DNA of 64,000 bases from Stenotrophomonas sp. HITSZ_GD. GTDB taxonomy: Bacteria; Pseudomonadota; Gammaproteobacteria; Xanthomonadales; Xanthomonadaceae. Location: the NCBI RefSeq assembly GCF_029543105.1, contig NZ_JARQXB010000001.1, forward strand, positions 1 through 64,000. The letters are read 5' to 3'. Below the pieces are notes generated by a model. The model was not told the DNA's origin and ran no database searches. It was given only the letters and a program-made list of their open reading frames with translations. This document shows positions 51,654 to 59,205 of this stretch, piece by piece. How positions within the stretch are numbered: the first letter of the stretch is position 1; the number at the start of each line of letters is the position of its first letter. The position numbers were made by a program, and so were the translations under genes.

Positions 51654-53072
51654 TCAGATGCCCGGCGGCAGCGTGACTTCGAAGCGTGCGCCTTGCAGCT
51701 CCAGCGAGCGCATCACGTGCAGCTCGCCGCGGTACCCGCGCACCAGGTCCTGCACGATCGACAAGCCGATGCCGTGGCCTTGCACGCGCTCGTCGCCGCG
51801 CACGCCGCGCTGCAGGATCTTGGCCACGTCCTCCGGCGCGATGCCGGGGCCGTCGTCGTCCACCGCCAACAACAAACCTGCGCGCTTGCTGGTGCCGGCA
51901 CCGGCGGTGGGCTTGGCGGTGAGCAGCACGCGGCTGCGCGCCCACTTGAAGGCGTTTTCCAGCAGGTTGCCCAGCAGCTCCTGCAGGTCGCCCGGCTCGC
52001 CATAGAAGCGCGCGTTCGGGTCGATTTCGAACTCGCACAACACGCCCTTGCTGGCGTAGACCTTCTCCAAGCCACGCACGATTTCCTCGGCGTTCGACTC
52101 GATCGGCACCGGCGCGGCGAACAGCTTGTGGCCACTGGAGGCCGCACGCGCCAGCTGGTAGGAGACCAGGTTGTTCATGCGCCGCAGCTGCACGTCGAAC
52201 TCCTCGCGCAGGTCGGCATCGCCGGCACCGCTGTCCAGCTGCGTGCGCAGCACCGCCAGCGGCGTCTTGAGGCTATGCGCCAGGTCGGCGAGCGTGTTGC
52301 GCTGGCGGTCGAGGTTCTCGCGCTCGCTCTCGATGAAGGCGTTGATGCTTTCGGTCAATGGCTCCAGTTCGCGCGGATGATGCTCGCTCATGCGCTGCGC
52401 CTCGCCGCGCTGGACCTTGCTCAGCTCGTTCACCACGCGTCGCAGCGGGCGCAGGCTCCACTGCAGGATGAAGGTCTGCAGCAGCAGCAGGAAGATGCCG
52501 GTGACGCCGAGATAGAACCACACCGCGCTGCGGAACACGCGCAGCTGCGCGCCGAGCGAACGCGCGTCTTCCATCACGTAGATGGTGTAGGGAATTTCAT
52601 GGCCGGGTTCGGGCTCGTAGATCACGCCCTGCCCGTAGCGGTAGACCTGGCCCTTGCTGCCGTCGATCTGCACCATGTCCAGCGGACCGGTGAACTCTTC
52701 CTGGCGCGGCCCCAGCATCGGTCCGGACACCGGCAGCACCGGCCCTTCGGCGGACATGGACGACCAGCGTTCGTCCGGGCGGATCACTTCCGCGTAGAGC
52801 CCGCCGCCGGGCACGTCGAAGCGTGCATCCGGCGATTGCTCGCGGATGTACAGCGAGCCATCGCGCAGGAAGTCGATGCTGCCGTTGTAGGCCGTGGCGT
52901 AGTTCTTCAGGCGGCTACGCAGGTTGTCCATCGCGGTGTCGGCGAAGGCGGCATCCAGCGCGTAGCCGGCCAGCGCGAGGAAGGCCACCAGACTGATACT
53001 GGCGGCCAGCAGCTGACGTGCCTGCAACGAGCGCGGCCGCCAGCGCCTGAACCACCGAAGACGGACGCCCAC
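51654..53072 (-). CDS. phoQ: Sensor histidine kinase PhoQ
   Basis: This 472-aa kinase has two membrane helices (about 20-42 and 184-204) around a PhoQ-type periplasmic sensor domain (LKNYATAYNGSIDFLRDGSL onward). A HAMP-like linker, HisKA (LADLAHSLKTPLAVLRTQLD, phospho-His266) and HATPase (NLLENAFKWARSRV, VDDDGPGIAPED, GHGIGLSIVQDLV) follow. The HSLKTPL form of the H-box is typical of PhoQ. It starts at GTG 53072, 28 bases after phoP. Likely signals are low magnesium, cationic peptides or acid. Confidence 0.93.
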   Translation of the reverse strand: MGVRLRWFRRWRPRSLQARQLLAASISLVAFLALAGYALDAAFADTAMDNLRSRLKNYATAYNGSIDFLRDGSLYIREQSPDARFDVPGGGLYAEVIRPDERWSSMSAEGPVLPVSGPMLGPRQEEFTGPLDMVQIDGSKGQVYRYGQGVIYEPEPGHEIPYTIYVMEDARSLGAQLRVFRSAVWFYLGVTGIFLLLLQTFILQWSLRPLRRVVNELSKVQRGEAQRMSEHHPRELEPLTESINAFIESERENLDRQRNTLADLAHSLKTPLAVLRTQLDSGAGDADLREEFDVQLRRMNNLVSYQLARAASSGHKLFAAPVPIESNAEEIVRGLEKVYASKGVLCEFEIDPNARFYGEPGDLQELLGNLLENAFKWARSRVLLTAKPTAGAGTSKRAGLLLAVDDDGPGIAPEDVAKILQRGVRGDERVQGHGIGLSIVQDLVRGYRGELHVMRSLELQGARFEVTLPPGI

Positions 53073-53100
53073 GCTGCTGTCTGTTCCTGGAAGCGAGGGA

Positions 53101-53784
53101 TCAGCCCTCGGTACGCGGGATCGCGAAGCGGTAGCCGCGGCCGCGGACGGTCTCGATCGGCTTCAGTTCGCCGTCCGGATCGAGCTTCTTGCGCAGGCGG
53201 CCGATGAAGACCTCCAGCACATTCGAATCGCGGTCGAAGTCCTGCTGGTAGATGTGCTCGGTGAGGTCGGCCTTGGAGACCAGTTCACCGGCATGCATCA
53301 TCAGGTACTCCAGCACCTTGTACTCGTAGCTGGTGAGATCGACGTTGCTGCCATTGACGCTGACCGTCTGCGCGGCCAGATCCAGCGCGACCGGCCCGCA
53401 TTCCAGCGTGGGCTTGCTCCAGCCGGCGGCACGGCGCAGCAGCGCGTTGACGCGCGCGAGCAGCTCTTCGACATGGAACGGCTTGACGAGGTAATCGTCG
53501 GCGCCCTGCTTGAGGCCCTCGACCTTGTCCTGCCAGCTGGAGCGCGCGGTGAGGATGAGCACCGGGAACTTCTTGCCCTCGTCGCGCAGCGCCTTGATCA
53601 GCTCCATGCCCGACATCTTCGGCAGGCCGAGGTCGATGATGCCGACATCGAACGGCACCTCGCGCCCCATGTACAGGCCCTCCTCGCCATCCTGCGCCGC
53701 ATCGACCGCGAAGCCTTCGCGCTTCAGGCGCGCGGCAAGGGTCTCGCGCAGGGGGGCTTCGTCTTCGACCAGAAGGATACGCAT
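53101..53784 (-). CDS. phoP: Response regulator PhoP
   Basis: This 227-aa OmpR-type regulator has a receiver domain (LLVEDEAPLRETLAARL; phospho-Asp51 in GIIDLGLPKMSG; conserved LTAR and KPF) and a winged helix (VDLTSYEYKVLEYLMMHAGE, SNVLEVFIGRLRKKLD, ETVRGRGYRF). It precedes phoQ in the usual order and follows a PepSY-domain protein gene. Confidence 0.95.
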   Translation of the reverse strand: MRILLVEDEAPLRETLAARLKREGFAVDAAQDGEEGLYMGREVPFDVGIIDLGLPKMSGMELIKALRDEGKKFPVLILTARSSWQDKVEGLKQGADDYLVKPFHVEELLARVNALLRRAAGWSKPTLECGPVALDLAAQTVSVNGSNVDLTSYEYKVLEYLMMHAGELVSKADLTEHIYQQDFDRDSNVLEVFIGRLRKKLDPDGELKPIETVRGRGYRFAIPRTEG

Positions 53785-53856
53785 GAACTCTCCCTAGTTA
53801 CGTGTTGGCTGGCCGGCGGCCAGGGGAAACTGAAGTGGTTAAGCCACTATCGCCAG

Positions 53857-54231
53857 TCACGGGTTATCGCCGCGTGGTGGCGCCGCCGGTTCGACCGGGC
53901 GCGGGGCCCGCGGCGGAGCGCGGTCCGGCACCGGGTCGTCCATGTAGCGGACGCGCCCGCGGTCGTCCATGTATTTCACACGGTTGATGTTGCGTCCGTC
54001 GAAGGGCACCTGTTCGGCGCCCAGAATCTGGCCCCCGGTGGTGCGCTGCACCCGGCGGATGGCGTCGGACAGCGAGCGGCCATCGGCGTTGCCGGCCCGG
54101 CCGCCGCTGCGCGGGAACGCGTCGCGGGCCTCCGGCGGGCCGCGATCCTGCGCCGCCACGGCCGGCAGGGCGGCCAGCGCCAGCGCGGCGGCCACTGCGA
54201 GACTCGACAGGCGGAGGGAAGCAAGCGTCAC
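53857..54231 (-). CDS. PepSY-like exported protein upstream of phoP
   Basis: This 124-aa protein has a signal peptide (LRLSSLAVAAALALAALPAVAA) and one PepSY-like unit (SLSDAIRRVQRTTGGQILGA then INRVKYMDDRGRVRYMDDP). The tail is Pro/Arg-rich. GTG 54231 is preferred because AGGA stands 8 bases before it; a TTG at 54267 is in frame. PepSY proteins often modulate adjacent sensor kinases or peptidases, so it may act on PhoQ (inference). Confidence 0.75.
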   Translation of the reverse strand: MTLASLRLSSLAVAAALALAALPAVAAQDRGPPEARDAFPRSGGRAGNADGRSLSDAIRRVQRTTGGQILGAEQVPFDGRNINRVKYMDDRGRVRYMDDPVPDRAPPRAPRPVEPAAPPRGDNP

Positions 54232-54377
54232 GGCCAGAATCCTAGCGGGGGCGGGGGAAACGTTCAAAAATCGTGAAAACCAAGAGGCGCGATGCGGCTC
54301 GCAGAGCCTCTAAAACGAGGCAAATTCTTGATTTTTCGGGGTGAATCCGGTCTGAACTTTTCTGACCCGGACGTTGC

Positions 54378-54399
54378 GGCGTTCAGGCAAATGAACGCC
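54378..54399. other. 8-bp stem-loop downstream of dusA
   Basis: GGCGTTCA (54378-54385) pairs with TGAACGCC (54392-54399) around a 6-nt loop. It lies between dusA and the PepSY gene. No T run follows on either strand, so it is not a classical terminator. Confidence 0.4.
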
Positions 54400-54453
54400 G
54401 AAGTCTAGCGATTCTGTGATGTGTTGCAACGCCTCGAGCCCAACGGCGACGGC

Positions 54454-55449
54454 TCAGGCTGCGACGCGACGGGCTCGCGCCTCGGTCACGGCGAGGGCTT
54501 CCTCCACCAGGGACCAGTCGGCGCCCGGCCGATGTGCGCCCTCGCTGAGGACCTGCCGGAACGCGCGCCCGCCGGGCTGCCCCACGAACAGGCCGAGAAG
54601 GTGCCGAGTGATGTGCTTGAGCGCCAGTCCCCCCGCCAGCTGGGCCTCGACGTAAGGCCGCAGCGCGCGTAGCAGCTCCGCTCGTGGGCGCGGGGTCGCG
54701 CCGGTCAGTGCGGCGTCGAGACGGTGCAGGACATAGGGATCGTGATACGCCGCGCGACCGAGCATCACGCCATCCACCTGTTCCAGATGCGCGAGCGCGG
54801 CGTCGACCTCGGCGATGCCGCCGTTGAGCACCACCGGCAACGCTGGCCGTTCGCGCTTGAGGCGGTAGGCCCAGTCGTAGCGCAGGGGTGGGATTTCGCG
54901 GTTCTCCTTCGGCGACAGGCCTTTGAGCCACGCGTTGCGTGCATGCACGACGACCATGGCGCTGCCCGCGGCCACGACCTGGTCGACGAACGACGCGAAC
55001 AGGTCGTAGTCGTTGTCTTCGTCCACGCCGAGGCGGCACTTCACCGTGACCGGAACCGACGTGGCCTCGCGCATTGCCGCGACGCACTCGGCCACCAGCG
55101 TTGGTTCGCGCATCAGGCAGGCGCCGAAGCGCCCGGCCTGGACGCGGTCGGAGGGGCAGCCGCAGTTGAGGTTGACCTCCGCGTAGCCCCATTCGCCGGC
55201 GATGTGCGCGGCTTGTGCGAGCAACGCGGGCTCGCTGCCGCCGAGCTGCAGCGCGAGCGGTTGTTCGCTGGGATCGAAGCCGAGCAGGCGCTCGCGATCG
55301 CCGTGGATCACCGCGTTGGCGTGGACCATCTCGGTGTACAGGCGCGCCGAAGGCGCCAGCAGCCGGTGGAAGACGCGGCAGTGGCGGTCGGTCCAGTCCA
55401 TCATGGGGGCGACGGAGAGGCGGATGGCGCTTTCTTCTAGATAAGTCAT
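54454..55449 (-). CDS. dusA: tRNA-dihydrouridine(20/20a) synthase
   Basis: This 331-aa FMN enzyme reduces uridines 20/20a in the tRNA D-loop. Motifs are LSVAPMMDWTDRHCRVFHRL (N-terminus), NLNCGCPSDRVQAGRFGACL (catalytic Cys region), VVVHARNAWLKGLSPKENR and VDGVMLGRAAYHDPY (FMN phosphate). The first codons (MTYLEESAI) are AT-rich, unlike the rest of the gene, and the DNA just upstream is of different composition. The 5' end of dusA is a known integration site for dusA-specific integrases, so the present start may be supplied by inserted DNA. Confidence 0.95.
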   Translation of the reverse strand: MTYLEESAIRLSVAPMMDWTDRHCRVFHRLLAPSARLYTEMVHANAVIHGDRERLLGFDPSEQPLALQLGGSEPALLAQAAHIAGEWGYAEVNLNCGCPSDRVQAGRFGACLMREPTLVAECVAAMREATSVPVTVKCRLGVDEDNDYDLFASFVDQVVAAGSAMVVVHARNAWLKGLSPKENREIPPLRYDWAYRLKRERPALPVVLNGGIAEVDAALAHLEQVDGVMLGRAAYHDPYVLHRLDAALTGATPRPRAELLRALRPYVEAQLAGGLALKHITRHLLGLFVGQPGGRAFRQVLSEGAHRPGADWSLVEEALAVTEARARRVAA

Positions 55450-55565
55450 ACAGTTAGCTCTGTTCGCTCACAACCACGCTACCAAGTGCACCCCGAAAAT
55501 CCGCTGTCTCCCGCCGATGTGTGCCACCGGTGTACCTCAGTTGCCTTGGTACGCCGGGACCATAA
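55450..55565. other. Candidate attachment-site region at the dusA 5' end
   Basis: This spacer lies between dusA and the integrase remnant. It contains TACCAAG (55480-55486) mirrored by CTTGGTA (55545-55551) and the words GTGCACC and GGTGTACC. These could be arm-type integrase sites. No second copy of the dusA core (GGACTGGACCGACCGCCA region) was found elsewhere in the window. Confidence 0.35.
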
Positions 55566-55940
55566 ATGGCGGCCCTTCAATCCCGCGGCGTAGGTGGCGC
55601 GCTATTGTGCGCCGGAAAGGCATGCGACCCAAGCAAGGCGTTCACGACCAATACCGCGGCCAAAACGTGGGCTGAGCGAATCGAGCTCGAGCTTGCGGAC
55701 TTCGAGACTCGAGCAGGCGAGCCGGGCGGAGACGTTGCTGTGGAGCAACTTATCAAGTGGCGGGCCGAAGGGCTGGACCATGTTAAGGGGCTTCCTCAAA
55801 CACAAGCCGGCAACATGTCCATGCGTCGCGAAGGGCTGGGTACGCTCGTTGCCAGAAGGCGACCCCTCGCCGCCGCTCACCCGGCACTTCGTCTTCTAAA
55901 GCTAGTCGCGAAGTCAAAGCGTATTCAAAGGCAGCCGTGA
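55566..55940 (+). pseudogene. Tyrosine-recombinase (integrase) remnant, frameshifted
   Basis: This 124-codon frame contains DPSKAFTTNTAAKTWAERIE, which matches the arm-binding/SAM-like N-terminus of shufflon- or dusA-type integrases. GDVAVEQLIKWRAEGLDHVK follows in the same frame. Just upstream, the typical preceding segment RRRWRAIVRRKGMRPK reads in a neighbouring frame of the same strand, so at least one frameshift lies near 55600-55645. The catalytic domain (R-H-R-Y) is missing. It is divergent from dusA, as expected for dusA-associated integrases. Confidence 0.6.
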
Positions 55941-56004
55941 AGCGAGTGCGAAGATCGGATCTAGTTGACGATCAGGCGCCGCGAGCGAGATCGACTACCG
56001 CCCC

Positions 56005-56799
56005 TCAATGAACGCCAGGTCTCGTAGACCTACACTTGCTAAGAAGCTGCTGCCCGAGGGCACTATCTGCCTCGATCGGCGCCCCGCCCGAGTATGCTTT
56101 TAGCTCGTCGCGAACCTTTTCGGCAGCGGAAGATGAAGACACCACGTTCGGATCAACCGAGGCGAGTGAGAAGCCAGGCATCGACCACGGCATGATATCG
56201 CCGACCGCGACTAGTTGCCCGCAAAGTCCAAAGTGGTAGGCGACATACTCGTCTGTCCCCAGCGCTATGTCTCCAGCCGCAATCATCACCACATGGAAAA
56301 CCTCGTGCGCAACCAGGTCCGCCACGTTCGCCAAGGTGGCATTGAGCTCAGTAAGTTCAGGGACGATCAGAACTAGCTTCGGGTAGCGACCAACACGCCA
56401 TGACGTCTCTCTGTAGAAGACTCGCGGCGGCACAACGCGAATTTCGACTGAAGCACGCTGCCCCTCCGATTGGTTGACGGAGAACGTGAGCGCTTTGCTT
56501 GCTGTTGCGCAAATGACTTCAGCGTTCGCTTTGTCGAATCCCTTGGTTACCAGTAGGCGAACCCTGCTGTCTTCGCACGCGATTCTCAGACTGAGCCGCA
56601 CTTTTTCTGCCCGCCCTTCTGTCAGCACTTCGGAACGTGTGAGATAAAAACCGCCGACCTTAGTAAGGGTGTTCTTGTTCATCCCCTCTACCGAAAGCCC
56701 AGGGACAGCACTCGCCGGGAAACATGCAGAAAGAACGACCGAGATCAACGCAAGGGAAGCGAAAAATCTCTTACTCCGAGCAACGAGCGCTATTGGCAT
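56005..56799 (-). CDS. Putative lipoprotein with HExxH motif
   Basis: This 264-aa protein has a signal sequence (FFASLALISVVLSACFPASA) with a possible lipobox Cys at residue 26 or a type I site after ASA. The mature part has LVAHEVFHVVMIAAG, an HExxH zinc-peptidase motif (H165, E166, H169), followed by TDEYVAYHFG with a possible third ligand Glu184. No family was recognised. Codon use is clearly less GC-biased than flanking genes. A longer frame to 57057 exists but runs through a stem-loop and has no signal peptide. Confidence 0.6.
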   Translation of the reverse strand: MPIALVARSKRFFASLALISVVLSACFPASAVPGLSVEGMNKNTLTKVGGFYLTRSEVLTEGRAEKVRLSLRIACEDSRVRLLVTKGFDKANAEVICATASKALTFSVNQSEGQRASVEIRVVPPRVFYRETSWRVGRYPKLVLIVPELTELNATLANVADLVAHEVFHVVMIAAGDIALGTDEYVAYHFGLCGQLVAVGDIMPWSMPGFSLASVDPNVVSSSSAAEKVRDELKAYSGGAPIEADSALGQQLLSKCRSTRPGVH

Positions 56800-56852
56800 G
56801 ATATGGATGGGTTGGGCGGACAAAGCTGGCCCCACATGCGGCACAAAGAAGA

Positions 56853-56873
56853 GCGAGAGGGATCGCCTCTCGC
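56853..56873 (-). terminator. Stem-loop after the 152-aa island gene
   Basis: On the minus strand an 8-bp stem (GCGAGAGG/CCTCTCGC, 5-nt loop) is followed by TCTTCTTTG. It starts 8 bases past the stop at 56882. A moderate intrinsic terminator separating this gene from the HExxH lipoprotein gene. Confidence 0.5.
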
Positions 56874-56881
56874 CCCCAGAA

Positions 56882-57340
56882 TCACTCAGGCTGGCACTGA
56901 TACGGCGATGGGTACGTAGTGCAGCGCGGATTTCCGTACACCGTAGCAGAGAACGATGCCTGTTGTTCGCTGGCGTACTTTGCCGCGATGCTCGTCGTCT
57001 TCTCGCCCTGGAACATCGAAACGAAGGGCGCCGTTTCGTACTTGATGCTGTCGGCATCCCCGGCGTTAGCGTATGCCCAGTTATTCACTGCGTCGGGATC
57101 TGCCAAGCGAACGATGGTTCCCGATTTAACATAGGAGAAGGTCTGTGCGGCGACCACGACGTTATCAGCGGATCTCATGAGCATGACGCTCACGGTGCCG
57201 GTTGCCGGATAAGGGATCTGGGACCCCGCAGTATCCATCTCCCATAGCGCTGCGTCCGGTGTCGCATCCAACGCATAGGCGGCGAAATCTGCAATCCTGA
57301 GCGGATTCTTACCGCCGCCGTCTCCCTTCTCCCACTTCAT
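56882..57340 (-). CDS. Hypothetical protein of the dusA-adjacent segment
   Basis: This 152-aa soluble protein starts at ATG 57340, overlapping the stop of the upstream membrane protein by ATGA. The sequence includes IADFAAYALDATPDAALWEM, ATGTVSVMLMRSADNVVVAA and a Cys-containing end (NPRCTTYPSPYQCQPE). The same frame stays open 240 bases upstream (to 57580) with protein-like content (GECTGKTGGGECKVGVEMKW), so a longer start or a frameshifted fusion is possible. No family was recognised; the gene is AT-richer than the chromosome around it. Confidence 0.5.
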   Translation of the reverse strand: MKWEKGDGGGKNPLRIADFAAYALDATPDAALWEMDTAGSQIPYPATGTVSVMLMRSADNVVVAAQTFSYVKSGTIVRLADPDAVNNWAYANAGDADSIKYETAPFVSMFQGEKTTSIAAKYASEQQASFSATVYGNPRCTTYPSPYQCQPE

Positions 57341-57702
57341 TTCGACCCCAACTTTGCACTCGCCGCCGCCGGTCTTACCGGTGCATTCGCCGTACGCGCG
57401 AGTAAGAACAGCGGACCAGTTGCCACCACCCAGAGAATTGAGCTGACAATTGCTCCAGTCCAGCTTACTGAGCCGTCTTGTCGGAAGATTCCGCGAAGCT
57501 GGACGCCATAAAGCATTGAGAACCCCCAGCCGCCTCCGAACAGAAAGCTCAGAAGAAAATTCTGCCCGCAACCTCTCCAAGCAAAGGCGGCTAACGCTAC
57601 AGAAGCGCCCAATCCCGTTACCGCGCGGAGATTAACGGACACGAATGCTGCAACTTTGCTCCACAAAGGAACTGGCAAGCGAGCGCCACTACGATGCTGC
57701 AT
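57337..57702 (-). CDS. Hypothetical membrane protein of the dusA-adjacent segment
   Basis: This 121-aa protein has three or four hydrophobic stretches (VAAFVSVNLRAVTGLGASVA, NFLLSFLFGGGWGFSMLYG, GAIVSSILWVVATGPLFLLA). It is coupled to the 152-aa gene by ATGA. ATG 57702 follows GGGGGT; a TTG at 57732 is an in-frame alternative. No family was recognised. Low-GC codon use suggests it was acquired with its neighbours. Confidence 0.5.
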   Translation of the reverse strand: MQHRSGARLPVPLWSKVAAFVSVNLRAVTGLGASVALAAFAWRGCGQNFLLSFLFGGGWGFSMLYGVQLRGIFRQDGSVSWTGAIVSSILWVVATGPLFLLARTANAPVRPAAASAKLGSK

Positions 57703-57926
57703 TTGACCCCCATGTCCTAATGACCGCGGCAAGGATGGCCCCTCAAACTAGTCGAAAATTTTTCTAAATCCCGTGCTGGCGCTCTCAGAAACATCTTTGG
57801 AGATGCCGTTTCAGCAGAGGAAGCACGTTCGGTTCGCGTAGATCAGCAACACGCTTGGGCCGATTGGGAACCGACTTAGAAGTCAGATGTTCTCAACTTA
57901 TGAATCAGGCCTTGGGCGCATTGACT

Positions 57927-58262
57927 TTAAGGACGGCGATCGCTCAAGCCTTTGATCTTCCGCGAACACTCTGCGCCGTTCCGGGGAGCCACGACGGCGC
58001 TAGCTAAGACCTCGCACACCAAGAATGCGCCGTGGGTGAAAAACCAGTTCTCTGGCGCACCTTCGGGCATTGCGCCGCGTGGCTCGGTGGCGATGTGCGC
58101 GGCATGGTAACCGTTGCGGCCTAGGATGCGCAGCGGACCGACCACGATCTTGCCGGAGACCGACGTATTCACCAGCACCACCGTGTCGCCGTGTCGCAGG
58201 CGCACCGGCTCGTCCGCTATCTGGCCGTTGAGCAGAATCGGGGGCACGTCGTCCTCTGTCAT
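57927..58262 (-). CDS. Hypothetical protein
   Basis: This 111-aa protein has a conserved-looking core, RLRHGDTVVLVNTSVSGKIV then GPLRILGRNGYHAAHIATEP and ENWFFTHGAFLVCEVLASAV. Base composition up to about residue 90 is high-GC like the chromosome, while the last 15-20 residues run into AT-richer DNA. The gene may therefore have had its 3' end replaced at the boundary of the inserted segment. No family was recognised. Confidence 0.5.
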   Translation of the reverse strand: MTEDDVPPILLNGQIADEPVRLRHGDTVVLVNTSVSGKIVVGPLRILGRNGYHAAHIATEPRGAMPEGAPENWFFTHGAFLVCEVLASAVVAPRNGAECSRKIKGLSDRRP

Positions 58263-58558
58263 CTGTGGATCGCCATGCGCTCGGGTCTGGCCGCGCCCCG
58301 AACGGCCAAGCGCAAGAAGACGCGCGCCGCGCGCCTGGATGCCGCCAGCAAGCGCGGCAAAGCCTCCTCCCGTGACTCTGCGCGGGAGACGCGATCTTCA
58401 ACGCCCTGCCAGCCTCCGAATCCTTCACCAACGGCATCCGCGGCGAAACCTCTACCCTGATCGTCTGCCGCTACTCCGTATGGGCGCTCGCGCATCTGGA
58501 ACAGATGGATGGCGTGATGCTGGGGCGCCGCCTCGCACGCGACTGTCCCACGACTACC
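58263..58558. other. Non-coding scar region containing a dusA-like fragment
   Basis: No intact gene is seen. The plus strand holds broken frames, including DAIFNALPASESFTNGIRGE followed in frame by ALAHLEQMDGVMLGR. The latter matches dusA residues ALAHLEQVDGVMLGR. The region lies between the hypothetical gene at 58262 and the TetR gene stop at 58559. Confidence 0.5.
58484..58528 (+). repeat. 45-bp inverted copy of an internal dusA segment
   Basis: These 45 bases match the dusA coding strand at 54798-54754 at 42 of 45 positions (differences at 58505, 58522 and 58525). The copy is on the plus strand whereas dusA is on the minus strand. Similarity stops abruptly on both sides. Confidence 0.7.
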
Positions 58559-59128
58559 TCATGGCCGCCCAATCCCGCCCAGGAACAGATCGATACGGCG
58601 ATCAGCGCGCTGCGCCGAGTCCGGGTCCTGCTCGATCGCCAGCGCGACGGCGATGATGATGCACACCAGGTCGCTGATGGCGACATCCTCGCGCAAGACG
58701 CCGGCCTGTCGCGCCCGCGCCAGCAGACGCTCGCCTTCGACCTGGCTGGCCTGGCATCCCGCCGTGCCCGTCTGCAGCACGGCCCCCAGCGATGCCGCCA
58801 GACCGCGGAAATGCGTGGTGTGCACGACCAGGGCGTGCACGTAGTCGCGGATGGCCTCCATGGGCGACCGGGTGTTCGAGCACTCCTCGCTCTGCCGGAC
58901 GACGGCCAGCAGCCGCTCGTCGCACATGGCGGCGAGCAGGTCTTCACGCGTGGGAAACCGCCGGTACAAGGTGCCGATGCCCACACCGGCCCGCTTGGCG
59001 ACTTCATCGAGCGACGCGTCGGCACCGCGTTCGATGAACACCGCCTCCGCCGCATCCAGGATGCGCTCGCGGTTGCGGGCGGCATCGGCACGCAGCGGGG
59101 TATCGGGGGCGGGGATGCGTTCGGCCAT
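58559..59128 (-). CDS. TetR family transcriptional regulator
   Basis: This 189-aa regulator has an N-terminal helix-turn-helix (RERILDAAEAVFIERGADAS, VAKRAGVGIGTLYRRFPTRE) and a C-terminal ligand domain with one TetR_C-type helical bundle (MEAIRDYVHALVVHTTHFRG). ATG 59128 is used; in-frame starts upstream to 59188 would run through the operator. It is divergent from an SDR gene and separated from it by an inverted repeat, so it probably represses that gene and itself. Confidence 0.92.
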   Translation of the reverse strand: MAERIPAPDTPLRADAARNRERILDAAEAVFIERGADASLDEVAKRAGVGIGTLYRRFPTREDLLAAMCDERLLAVVRQSEECSNTRSPMEAIRDYVHALVVHTTHFRGLAASLGAVLQTGTAGCQASQVEGERLLARARQAGVLREDVAISDLVCIIIAVALAIEQDPDSAQRADRRIDLFLGGIGRP

Positions 59129-59166
59129 CAGAAGTCTCGGTTGATAAGCGGATGATTCCTCCATAT

Positions 59167-59193
59167 AGTAAATGGAGCAACACTCCACTTACT
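59167..59193. promoter_or_regulatory. Inverted repeat, candidate TetR operator
   Basis: AGTAAATGGAG (59167-59177) and CTCCACTTACT (59183-59193) form an 11-bp dyad with one mismatch and a 5-base spacer. It lies between the TetR start (59128) and the SDR start (59206), close enough to the SDR to block initiation. Confidence 0.65.
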
Positions 59194-59205
59194 CAAGGCG
59201 GATGT

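Noticed and set aside
54378-54399. Stem-loop as terminator of dusA
   Set aside because: No T run follows on either strand, so it is reported only as a stem-loop of uncertain role.
58114-58656. 180-codon frame across the scar region
   Set aside because: Arg/Pro-rich without motif. Only the short dusA-like piece, which reads in another frame, is meaningful.
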